Below are positions 45,191 to 55,140 of a stretch of 64,000 bases of DNA, one piece after another. The first letter of the stretch is position 1; each line of letters begins with the position of its first letter. A model generated the notes under the pieces. It did not search any database. It saw only the letters and a list, made by a program, of their open reading frames with translations, and was not told the origin of the DNA. The translations under genes were made by a program, and so were the position numbers. The stretch lies in the NCBI RefSeq assembly GCF_963259705.1, contig NC_081844.1, positions 103,690,671 to 103,754,670 on the forward strand. The letters run 5' to 3'. Source of the DNA: Myotis daubentonii (Eukaryota; Chordata; Mammalia; Chiroptera; Vespertilionidae).

Positions 45191-46149
45191 GGATTCAGAG
45201 AGGTTCACAGGACTCCCAGGTACTCAGCCAGGCGGGCACGTGGCTGCGCGGTAACCTGAGAGAGGAGATAGTCGAGTCACACATCCCCGGGGGAGCCCAG
45301 AGCCCCCGCTCCTGGGCCTAGGCCAGGGTTCGGTTCCCATCATGGCTGTCTCTCCTGGGAGAGGGCACAGGCTCCATGACATGCACCATCAACACAATCC
45401 TCTGGTTACACTGGGTCCAGGATTTACCAAGAAACAAGCTGAATGGGTGGCGCCAAGACCCCTCTCTTCATTGTCAGACAGCAGGTGTCTGCACAGGCAT
45501 GTGGCACTGAACTAACACCATGGAAAGAACCTTCGGCCTCCATGTCAACTGCGCTTGAAGGTCAAGGGAACAGACTTCAGTCTGCATGGGCCCAGGGCCC
45601 AAGTGCTCCTAAGGAGTGGGGGTCAGGTTCAGAGGAGTCTCCCAGGTGCCATCAAAGTCTTGGACTCACGCCCATGGCCCCATTCCCCTGCTCACATCCC
45701 TTCCCATAAAGACGGTGGGTGGGGGCGGGCCTAAGCACTGTGACCTTTGGGTTCACTACACTTGGGAAAATGACCTTGGGCTGGGCTTCTTCCCTGAAAC
45801 AATGGGGCACAGGCCTCGGGTGTACCCGCTCCCTTTGCGTGGAAGATACCACCGACGGTTTCTGAGCTTGGACCTGTCTCCTCTACCCGGCTGGCATCCA
45901 GACTAGATTTGGGGAGTGGCGGCTCCATTTGGGGGGGATGTGGATACACATCTTAGCCTGGCCTCAGGGTGCTTCTCCGCCCCTTTCCGCCCGTATCTCT
46001 CCCTGGAGGGGAGGCACTCAGCGGTGTGGAGACTCCCACCCTGCCCGAGGCTGCCCCGAGGGTCTGGCGGGTGCGGCTGCGGTGTCCGGAGCAGAGAGGT
46101 GTCCAGCGGTGCGGCGGCGGGCCATGCTGCAGGAGAGCGCGGGGCCTTC

Positions 46150-46171
46150 CGCGGTGCTTGACAGAACCATG
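46150..46171 (-). ncRNA. MIR218-2: mature miR-218-2-3p (passenger arm)
   Basis: A 22-nt segment in the 3' arm, pairing with the 5p arm. Its AAGCACCGCG end matches my recollection of the miR-218-2 3p strand and distinguishes it from the SLIT2-hosted mir-218-1. Confidence 0.88.
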
Positions 46172-46192
46172 TTCCGTTTCCATCGTTCCACC

Positions 46193-46213
46193 ACATGGTT
46201 AGATCAAGCACAA
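46193..46213 (-). ncRNA. MIR218-2: mature miR-218-5p
   Basis: A 21-nt segment identical to the vertebrate miR-218-5p as I know it. The seed (minus strand) is TGTGCTT. It lies in the 5' arm of the hairpin in SLIT3 intron 14. Confidence 0.96.
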
Positions 46214-49200
46214 AGGAAAGCCCCGCGGACCGGGCAGTCAGGTCAGGAAGCAGCGTCAGAGAGAGGACAGCTCAGTGGAAGCAGCGTGGAGAGGCGGGAG
46301 CCGGAGGAGGCCCCACGGAGCGTGATTAGTACCAGGAGTGGGGGCCGCGGGAGCACTTCCGAAGACAGGAGCCCCCGCCCCGAGCCCACCCCAGGAGAGA
46401 CACTGGAGGGGGGGGAAGGGAGGGGAGAGACCCAACACCTCCACTCAGGATGTCGGGGCAGAACACACCCTTCCCCAGAGAAAGCAGCAGGTGTCCCTCA
46501 CGTCACAGCCTGAACTGAGGCTCTGCACCCAACGCGGTCACCCCTCTGATCCCAGACGACGCCAAATTCAGCAGAAGGGCCTGCTGTGTGCTCAGTCCCG
46601 AGGCCCGCCAAGCAGAGCCTCCCCAACAGCCCGCCCAGCCCCTTGCTAGAGACGCGCCACCATTCCCGGGGGCCTGGCAAAGCCGCCACGATCTCCAGGA
46701 AAAGCCCTCCGATGCGCCACAATTCAGGAGTCGCCTCAGTGTCCTTCAGGGTCCCCAGAAACCCCCTGGCTGATGGACGTCCCGCCCAGATTGCCCGAGA
46801 TATAACGGGGGGGGGGATGTCTGAGGGAAAATACACGTTTCTAGCAAGGGAGGCAGAAGGGGGAGCCAATGGGGCCCCGCACTGGGACGGAGACCCGCAG
46901 TCACAGGGGTCTGAGGACACGGATTTCACAGAGGTGCCAGTGCTCCCAGGAGGGGCCTCTTTCAGACTAAGAGGAGGAAGGAGGGGAGGACACCAGTTCT
47001 GGGCCCTTGGTGAGTTCCTGATTTCTTCCATGTGAATCACGGGGTGGGGTGGGGTGGGGAGGCAACAGCCAAGTATTTCGGATGCCAAGGCCCAGGTGAG
47101 GATGCTGGGCTTATGTCCCCGGGATCCTACGAGAGATCAGGCAGCTTTCATGCACCTGCTGGCTCGGGACTCCCCCCACCCCCACCCCCCAGCCACTGGG
47201 AGGAGACGTGTGTACCTGGAAGAGACCTGATCCAGGGCCAGGTGGCCCCCCCGCCCCTGCCCTGCGTTGGAGGGACGGGGTCACTGTCCTTCCACAGTGT
47301 GCTTTTGGGACGAGACCATCTTAGCATCTGGACGTGCACCGGTGTCTGCAGTGGGTGGCCAGGCAGCCAAGGGCACCGCGCAGCTCTGGGTCTGGCCCCT
47401 GGTTCTTCCTAAGCCCTCCCCGCTGACCGACCAGAGTTGGCCGCTGTCATTCAGACCCAACCCTGCTTGGACCCTGTAAGTGCTCTGGTTTGGGGATCTG
47501 GCGCTCAGGCGTGATAGGCCCTCGGGGCCACAGCAGGGACACAGCCCGCTCCTGCCCCAGCTCCCAGCCTGAATACCAATGAGGCTTTCCTGCTCTCTGG
47601 TCTCCTCAATGACAGCCAGGGGAGGGGCCAGGGAGAAAGCGATGGAGTCTCCACAGCCCGTCAGAGCTGGGTGTCAGAGCTTGTCCCTTCTCCTGTACGG
47701 CTCCGTCTCTCCCTCTCTGGCAGGGTCTGGTGAGCCAGGGGCTCTAAAGCTCTAATTCCCTGAGTGCCACGCTGTCGGCCACCTTTGCACATCTGGTGTC
47801 CCCACCTCTGGACTTTTCTCCAGGAGAGTTGCCTCTTGCTGCCGGGTGCCCACACACACAGTGGCGGCGGGGGGGAGGAGGGGTGGGTGGGGGGGAGGGG
47901 GGGCGGGCTGGGGTGGGGAGAAGGAGGGAAGACAGCATCTTCCAACTGCCCGTGCTCCCCGGGGTGGGCTCAGGGTCCCCACAGCCAGATAGCGCCCTTC
48001 GGGGAGGACGTAATCAGGCAGTCAGATCACCCCAGCTGGCAGCCTCTGCCTCTAGCCTGACCTGCTGCCCAGGGAGGTGGGCGCGGCTGATGGAGCAGAT
48101 GCAGGGCTGCTGGAAGCCCAGACCCACCATGAGGGGCTTTCTGTGCTGCAGGAGCCGCCCTCAAATTGGCTCCTAATTATATCAGCTGCCTCTGCAATGG
48201 GGCGCTTTTAGGGGGAAGTAAAACGCAGAGTTATTATCTGTCAAATCCACTACGTGTCACCTGCCCCTCCTCCTTTCTTCCTGGAAACAGCGTTAGGGCT
48301 CTGGCTCTGCTGCCCAGCATCCCCCAGAGCCCAGGCCTCTGGGCTCAGCAGCTCTCTCTCTCCCTCCTCTGCAGCTCAGGAAACAGAAGCAGGCAGCATG
48401 CTCTCGCTTTCTCTGCCTTCAGAGCAATAGTAGAGGGAGGGGCGACCATCATGTCTGCTTAGTACGGATGAAAACAAGGTATTTAGAGAGGGTCAGGCCA
48501 GGGGCCGCCCTTTGTCCTTGTCTGTTGCATGTGTATTTCCCACCATTCCTGCCCCACACAGAGCAAGCAGCTGATCCTGCCGTGCAGAGGCAGGTAGGCT
48601 GGGGCGAAGCTAGAGTCAGAGCCAGGCTCCACCGCCCTGGGTCCTGGGTCCTGGGTCTACTTGCTACTTTCTCTTTCTCCTACTTGCCCCTCCCCCCCAT
48701 CCCAGCATACAGTCACGCCTGTGTCCTTGGGAGACGCCAGTCTCAGACCCTGCCCCCCAGAACCCGGGCATCGATCTGGAGCCCGACACCAAACAGGACC
48801 CTGTGAGAGAGGCTGAGGGTCGGTTGGCACCTGCCTTCCTCTCCCTCTGATTGCCCCTCTTCTTGAGCACAGCTGCCTGTCAGAGCGAATGAACGCGGCC
48901 GTGGCCAGACAGCCCGGGGACGGAGGGGACGGTGTCAGTCAGGAGGAGAGGCCCCTGGGAGGGATGGCTGAGCCTCAGGGGCAGCCCTGGGTGGGGGAAC
49001 TTCAGACAGGGTTCAGGGGTGGGGTGGAGGGAGGAGCCATTAGACTGGGAAAGACAGTCATTCAAGGAGCTGGTCCTCCTTCCCAAATGCTCTTCTCTCC
49101 CAGATGCTGCGAGGAGCAAGCTAGGCCGGGGTCTGGCCCCGCCTCCACCATGGCTGGCTGTGACCTCGGGGTGCCTGTCACCTCTGAGCCCTGGGCTCCC

Positions 49201-50390
49201 TCTGCTGCAGGGCGGGGCCAGTCCTGCTGGCCACACAGGACTCTGGGAAGAACCAAGCAGAGCAGGCGGCACAGTGCTCACCAAGGCGAGAAACTGCTCT
49301 CCAAGCAGACGTGCTGCTCTGGGGAGACCACCGGGAGCAGCGCCTCCTAGTGCCCAGACCCCCTGTTACCCCCAAGCCTCTCCAGGTGTTTGCTGCTGTT
49401 GAAAAAATAAAAATAAAACAGCTGAAGTCATGCACGTGCTGGCTTTTCTGGAGACGTGGACTCAGGGGTCTGACTTGGAGGACAGGAAGGGCTTGCCAGC
49501 AGCAGAGGCCTGCCCTCGGGCCCTCTCCGGGCCACCCAGCTGGCGCTGCCCGGGAAAGTGTGCTTCCGCACGGCACTCTGGGGCGGGGAGAGGAGAGGTT
49601 CTTGCTGACACGTGGATTGTGAGGTTGGCGCAGCATCTCAGCACGTCCTATCGTCCTATCAATCTCTTACCGCTGGAACACAATGCGGCTTGGTGATTTT
49701 TTTCCAGGAGCAAATGACAGTCATCTTTAACTGCCCATTCCCCTAACTACTGGGTCAAGGAGAGCGACCTCCCTTTCCAGGAAGAGCTGAGAGCCTCCTG
49801 CCATTCAGCCGGTGTCTTTCCTGGGGAGGAGGGGAGCCAGGCGGCGGAGGGAGCCTGGGGACCGGAGGGCAAGGCTTGCTCTTTGGCAATCAGAGTTACC
49901 AGTCTGGCGGGGGGAGCTGGCAAAAATATCTGTGAAACCTGTAATCCACTGTGGTTGAAGGGCTGCACCAGGTGGTCTTAGAGGGGAGAAAGAGGCCCCC
50001 AAGATTGTATGCTGCCTGCAGCCTGGCCTGTGGAATATCTCTCTACCTGCCACTTGGGGAGCACGCTTTAGACACTAGGAAAAAATGCATAAAAAGCCCG
50101 TCCCAACCTCTAGCTTCCACCTAGCCCCGGAGATACGCTGCCGCCTGGGCTCCGTCTCTCCTGAAACCACGCATCCCCCTGCCACCCCCCTCCCCGCCCC
50201 ATGATTTTACCGTGTGTGTGTGTTTTATTTTAAATCCATAAGGTAATTGGTTTTCTGCAGGACTAACTGAATTTCCCCAATTTAATTTGCAAAGCTGCTC
50301 CCAGGAGCCACTGCAGCTCGCTGTCCTCCAGATCGGATTACGGGCCTCCAGGGGCGCCGAGGGGAGGTGGGCCCGCCCTAACTTGATTAC

Positions 50391-50554
50391 CTGAGCAGCG
50401 GAACTTCTTGCTCTTGACCTGGCTGATGCGCTTGTTGGCCAGGCGCCGGGGGCTGCTGCAGCGCGCCCCGCTGGTCTCGATGGGGTTGTCCTGCAGGTAG
50501 TCCGCCAGCCACTTCAGATGGCAGTCGCACACAAACGGGTTTTGGGCTAAGTGG
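50391..50554 (-). CDS. SLIT3: SLIT3 exon 14: D2 LRR C-terminal cap
   Basis: A 164-nt exon encodes the LRRCT of D2: [20 protein letters not shown], then the Cys of GARCSSP and of FRCSG. These four cysteines are the LRRCT disulphide set. The acceptor is CTCTCCCAG and the donor GTAATC. It enters in phase 2 and leaves in phase 1 (TCA G|GC). Its 3' intron contains MIR218-2. Confidence 0.97.
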
Positions 50555-51699
50555 CTGGGAGAGGGAGGGGCGCTCATCAGGTGTGACCTGTGGTGCCCAC
50601 ACCACCCCCTCCTGCCTGGTGCTGGGCCCTGGCCATCCAGTGCATGGATCCCTCCCTCATCACCCCAGGAGGCCTGGGGGACACCGGGGCTGCTTTCAGA
50701 GGGGACCAGAGAGGGGCTGGGGACTCGGCCTTGCCCACTCGGGGCAAGACCTGCCACGGATTCCCCCCCCCCCCCCGACCCTCACCCACACCAATCCTGA
50801 TGGGCAAAGCGAGCTGCAAGCCTAGGGTGTGTGCGTAGAGAAGACTGTGTTTCACGTCTCTGAGCTCTGCCACACAGGCGCATAAGGCAGCTGGCAGGGC
50901 GACGGGCACATGGGGGTGTTCCATAAAAAGCAGCGGCACGGCTGCTGTCATCGCGCCATCGTGAGCAGCACCATGGCCTCGCTCTCCTTGGCTCAGTAAG
51001 AAAACCCTGCAGAGCTGCACACGGTGCCTGGCACGTGGTAGGGGGCCAATAGGTAGCAGCTGTTCCTGCTCTTTATTGGTGCCTGTCTCTTGCTACGGGC
51101 CAAGTGCCAGATGACTCAGACGCCCCAGGCTCACGGCCAGGCCACCGGCTGGGGTGAGGGTCTCAGCGTGGGGCTGGAGCATCAGAAACATGGCCCGAGA
51201 CCTGACCTGTGCGAGGTGGTCAGCGATCTCACGGACCTATCTGTGAACATGTGCAGTGCTTGGGAATGAGGAACTGCTCCCAAGGCGGGAGGTGAAATAC
51301 TCCCAGGGTGCCCGTATCAGAGGGTAGCCGGGGTGGGGGTGGGGCTCGGTAGTGGTGGGTTATCCTCAGAGAATATAGTGGCTGCAGTGAATAAGAGAGC
51401 AGTTGAAGGGCAACTCTGCCTGGATTCAAATCTGGATTCTCACTAGCTGTGCAACCTTGAGTAAGTTACCTAACCACTCTGAGCCTCGGTTTCCTCTCAC
51501 AGAACCGGGGGATCATAACAGCACCTACCGCAAAGGGTTGTTATGAGGCTTAGAGGTTTGTAACCAGGGGAAGAACCAAGCGTGGCGCCCTGCATGGTGT
51601 GAGCTCAGAACAGGGGAGCTGTACCGGTCGGTGCCCACTCTGCCCTCAAGCGGGGGTCCCCGTGGCCATGTGCGGTCCCTGCGGCCTGGGCGTACTCAC
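50555..51699 (-). other. SLIT3: SLIT3 intron 13
   Basis: Contains a MIR (51360-51570) and a C-run at 50764-50776. No gene seen. Confidence 0.8.
51360..51570 (+). repeat. MIR SINE
   Basis: CTGCCTGGATTCAAATCTGG, TTGAGTAAGTTACCTAACCA and GGTTGTTATGAGGCTTAGAG. Confidence 0.82.
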
Positions 51700-51843
51700 A
51701 GCGTCTGGATGGCCTGCAGAGGGGCAAAGAGCCCCTTGCTGATGGTCTGCAGCTTGTTGTCATAGAGGGAGAGCAGGTTGAGGTTCTGCAGGTCCTGGAA
51801 CGTGTTCACCCGCAGGCAGTTGATCTTGTTGGCATTGAGGAGG
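51700..51843 (-). CDS. SLIT3: SLIT3 exon 13: two D2 leucine-rich repeats
   Basis: A 144-nt (2 x 72) exon encodes two LRRs with the hallmarks [18 protein letters not shown] and [18 protein letters not shown]. The acceptor is CTTGCAG and the donor GTGAGT. It is phase 2 at both ends and joins CT|C at either side, giving Leu codons at both junctions. These are the last repeats before the D2 C-terminal cap. Confidence 0.97.
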
Positions 51844-52305
51844 CTGCAAGCACAAGAGAGGTGGGTGACTCGCTGATCCTGGTCGTCAGCCGTGGGCCCA
51901 GGGCTGATGCAGGGACCAGGCTGCAGAGCTCCCTCGCTCTCCTCGCAGCCGGGCTCCTGCTGCTGAGCAGAGAGAGAGGGTCTCGCCTTCCTGTGGCCAC
52001 AGACACTTAGAAGATGCCTGGGCACGGGAATGGGCATGCGGGGCACCATGGCCGCTGTGCCGCCCTCTGCCATCATCTGGAGCCTCCCCTCGAGCCCGTG
52101 CCCGGGAGGAAGGCTGGAGATGGCACCCATGTGCGCGGCTTTCTGCTCTAGAATGCAGAAGTTCCAGGGCTAAAAAAAAAAAAAAAAATCATATGCACAA
52201 CTGTTTCCAAGCTGTAGTTGACTGACTAAAGGCCATTCTGATTCAGAAAAGTCCTTGGTTCTTTGGGATCACTTATTCCACTGGAAATCTGATGAAGCGA
52301 TAAAG

Positions 52306-52517
52306 CAGTGGTTCTCAACCTTCTGGCCCTTTAAATACAGTTCCTCGTGTTGTGACTCAACCATGAAATTATTTTCGTTGCTACTGCATAACTGTAATGT
52401 TGCTACTGTTATGAATCGTCATGTGAATATCTGATATGCAGGATGGTTTTAGGCGACCCCTGTGAAAGGGTCGTTCGACTGCCAAAGGGGTCGCGACCCA
52501 CAGGTTGGGAACCGCGG
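52306..52517. repeat. SPIN-like hAT MITE (URR1-like)
   Basis: Third copy of this family. Its last bases are CGG instead of CTG, a terminal mutation. Flanks CGATAAAG and CTATAGAG are 6 of 8 identical, consistent with a decayed TSD. Confidence 0.88.
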
Positions 52518-53551
52518 CTATAGAGCATCCTCCCAGAAAACACACATCCATGGGTGGGCTTGTATTGCACTGTTCTCCCCCCCCCCTCTCTCTCTCTCCC
52601 TTCTCTCTCTCTCTCTCCCAGCCCCCCCCCCCCCCCCATAGAAACATGCCTTTCAGGTGGAACTCAGTCCATCCAGCACAGGCGATGCTGGGAGGAGTCA
52701 GGGAGTTTTCCAGATGCAGCTGGAAAGTCAAGCAAATTTGGGTCCCCTTAGGATTCACACTCCGCAGACTGACTAGTGGTGCCCTTGCCACTGGCTTAAA
52801 GTAACCTCCCAGTCCCTCTTAAAGGGAAGCAGGGGAGGGGGAATAGAACTAACGAGCTAAACATGGAAGTTTCAAAATTCCTATTTTCAGGGCTGGCCCA
52901 GAGCTTCCCTTGCGGGGAGCAACCCTTGAGGCTCATAACAGACTGTCTTGTCTCCGGGGGCCCTTGGGCTGGCAGCGGTGGGGCTGCCCTGGCGGCGGAA
53001 TCATCTGTGCCACCTGTTCCTGCTGCAGCCGGTGTGCGGGCAGCTGCGGCCGTGACAAGTGGAGGAACTGCCTGTGTAATCTGGCAAACAACGGGCAGGG
53101 TCCCCAGGGCTCGCACAGATGTCCTCCTGCCTCACGCTGGAAAGGAGCTCGTGTTGCTGGAACACGTCTCGTGTTTGCCAAAGTGCCTTTCTGACGGCCT
53201 CGTGTTCTCACAGTAACCTGGGCAGATGGGCAGAGCGCGCCTCTCAAGTCACAGGCGGGGAAACCGAGGCTGAGTGGGGAGGGGCCTGCCTGAGGTCACA
53301 GGCTGGGAGTCGTTATGATCACTGGGGCTGCAGAGGGACCGTGTCTTCTGTATGAAGGCCTCACCTCCTGCCCACGTCTGCCCCCTTTGTAGCTCCCTCG
53401 CCCTAGGATTTCCTGTGCTTAATAGATCACATTCTAGTCGAGGCCCCTCCATGTGGGGCATTCTGAGAAGGATGCCAGGGAGCAGAGAAACAGGGAGCAA
53501 AGCTAGAGAGCCCACAGGACCAAGCACCCAAGAGTTAGGGACAAACGGACC

Positions 53552-53552
<1 letters not shown>

Positions 53553-53605
<53 letters not shown>

Positions 53606-53619
53606 ACATACACATACAC

Positions 53620-53652
<33 letters not shown>

Positions 53653-53653
53653 T

Positions 53654-53684
<31 letters not shown>

Positions 53685-53686
53685 CG
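53553..53686. repeat. Long (CA)n / (CACATA)n microsatellite
   Basis: A pure CA run followed by CACATA-type interruptions over about 130 bp. Confidence 0.96.
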
Positions 53687-53923
53687 TTTTGATTGGTTTG
53701 TTTCAAACAAGAAGTATGTGGTAAATGACTTGTTCCAAACTTTGATATTCAGGGCCTCCCGAGGGCACTGTCTCGGCTGGCGAATAGTGAACCATTTAGC
53801 GAAGAGGCCCAGTCTGAGGTGCCGTCCGATGGCCCAAGGATAGGCTCCTCCCCGCAAGACAGTGCAACATCCCACATGTGAATATGTTCATTCAGTCCTC
53901 CCAGTGTTTAAAATCCCCCTCTC

Positions 53924-54008
53924 TCTCTCTCTCTCTCTCTCCCTCCCTGCCCCCCTCTCTTCCCCCCTCCTCTCTCTGTCTCTCTCTCTCTCTCTCACAC
54001 ACACACAT
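53924..54008. repeat. (CT)n-(CA)n compound microsatellite
   Basis: CT runs broken by CCCTCCCTGCCCCC, then CACACACA. Confidence 0.93.
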
Positions 54009-55019
54009 ATAACAGATTTCTATTTTCTTTTGAAAAAAAAATTTAGAATCTGGGTCCACTAGAGGCAGCTATGGAGTGGCTGCCCCTTTTGATAGAACAT
54101 ATGCCCTGTTTGCCACAGTCCTCACTTCTCCCTATTGTCTACCCTTCACTATTCCATCTACCTTGCCTGCCTGCGTAGGCATTTAGATTTGAGATGCTAG
54201 TGCAGATGCATAAGCCCAATTGCAGGGCTTGGTTCTGGGGAGTGCAGGACGCTGGTCAAGGCAACCGTGACCTGCCTTGAAAGTGTCCAAACTGCATCCG
54301 CTCTGGCACCCTCTGCTCCCCTCAGAATTCCCGGGGCTTCTTTTTCAGACCCAGATGCGTTCTCATTCCCTGCTGCTTCCAGATCTCTCGGCATAGGGTG
54401 CTATCTCAAGGATGTGAGGTGTCTCACCACCCAGGCTGGCAGAATGACTCGCCAAGACAGCACAGCGGGTGGCCTGTGTGGATCAGGAGCTCAGGGAAAC
54501 ACGAAGGGCGCTGGCTTGGTCCCCTTTGCTCTCCCAGGATGTGTGGCTCCTAAGGCACGACTCGGGGGTGCAGGGAGAGGCAACATTAAGCTGGGTATCC
54601 AGATGGAGGTGCCGACGGCCTCACTGATCCCAGCCCGGGGGAGGCCTGACAGCAGGTCCCTCCTCTCTCCTCAGGAGGAAGGCTGGCAGCCACTCCCCCC
54701 TCTGCTCCGTGCATGGAACACGGACAAGTCGGAGGGGCACTTAAGAAACACCCGGAAACACAGCGCCAAGAAGGTGAGCAAACATATTAAGAACCTTATG
54801 CCATATATGCCAGGTCCCTTGAAACAGCAAGGATGGACCGGCTCCCGGCAGTCATGGAGCAAATAGAGAGCACACAGCTATTGGAAAGGGGGTTCGGCAG
54901 CTCGACAAGAAGGCCTGAGCACAGGCCTTCTCCCTCCTCACTGCGGGGACCGACGCGCCCTCTTTCTTGATCTGCCCTGGTTCTCGCCCCTGAGACACGA
55001 TGACAGTCATGACACAGAC

Positions 55020-55140
55020 CACGGTCTGTGTGCAGCCCTGTGCTACGCACTCTCCATAGCCCTTTCTGTGCCGTATTTCCTCTCACCCGCATGTCCTCAT
55101 TTTGCCGATGAGGACACTGAGGGTCAGGGTGGCCCCCCAG
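55020..55140 (-). repeat. MIR SINE fragment
   Basis: CCCTGTGCTACGCACTCTCC and TTTTGCCGATGAGGACACTG. Confidence 0.65.

Larger units (their letters stand above)
46128..46237 (-). ncRNA. MIR218-2: microRNA precursor mir-218-2
   Basis: Intronic stem-loop on the SLIT3 strand in intron 14. The 5p arm at 46193-46213 reads TTGTGCTTGATCTAACCATG plus T, identical to miR-218-5p. The 3p arm at 46150-46171 reads CATGGTTCTGTCAAGCACCG plus CG, the mir-218-2 type of 3p arm. The arms pair across a short loop containing GGAACGATGG. Lower-stem bases differ slightly from human, but the paired GCGGGGC and GCCCCGC blocks are kept. miR-218 is known to target ROBO1/2 and is enriched in motor neurons and in heart/vascular tissue. 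It may be processed from the SLIT3 transcript or from an internal promoter. The ends follow the 110-nt human precursor. Confidence 0.97.
40931..50390 (-). other. SLIT3: SLIT3 intron 14, host of MIR218-2
   Basis: A 9.46-kb intron with MIR218-2 at 46128-46237, two MIRs (42400-42550, 45020-45190) and few young repeats. Three repeat-free stretches, about 43330-43760, 48150-48270 and 50200-50310, are candidates for conserved regulatory DNA on either side of the miRNA. The paucity of young transposons here contrasts with introns 20, 23 and 27. Confidence 0.8.

Noticed and set aside
45929..46513. Plus-strand open frame of 194 codons across the miRNA
   Set aside because: Antisense to MIR218-2; its apparent coding potential comes from the hairpin and GC-rich flanks. 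No support for a protein.
53503..53875. Cys/Val-rich open frames on the minus strand
   Set aside because: They are translations of the (CA)n microsatellite.
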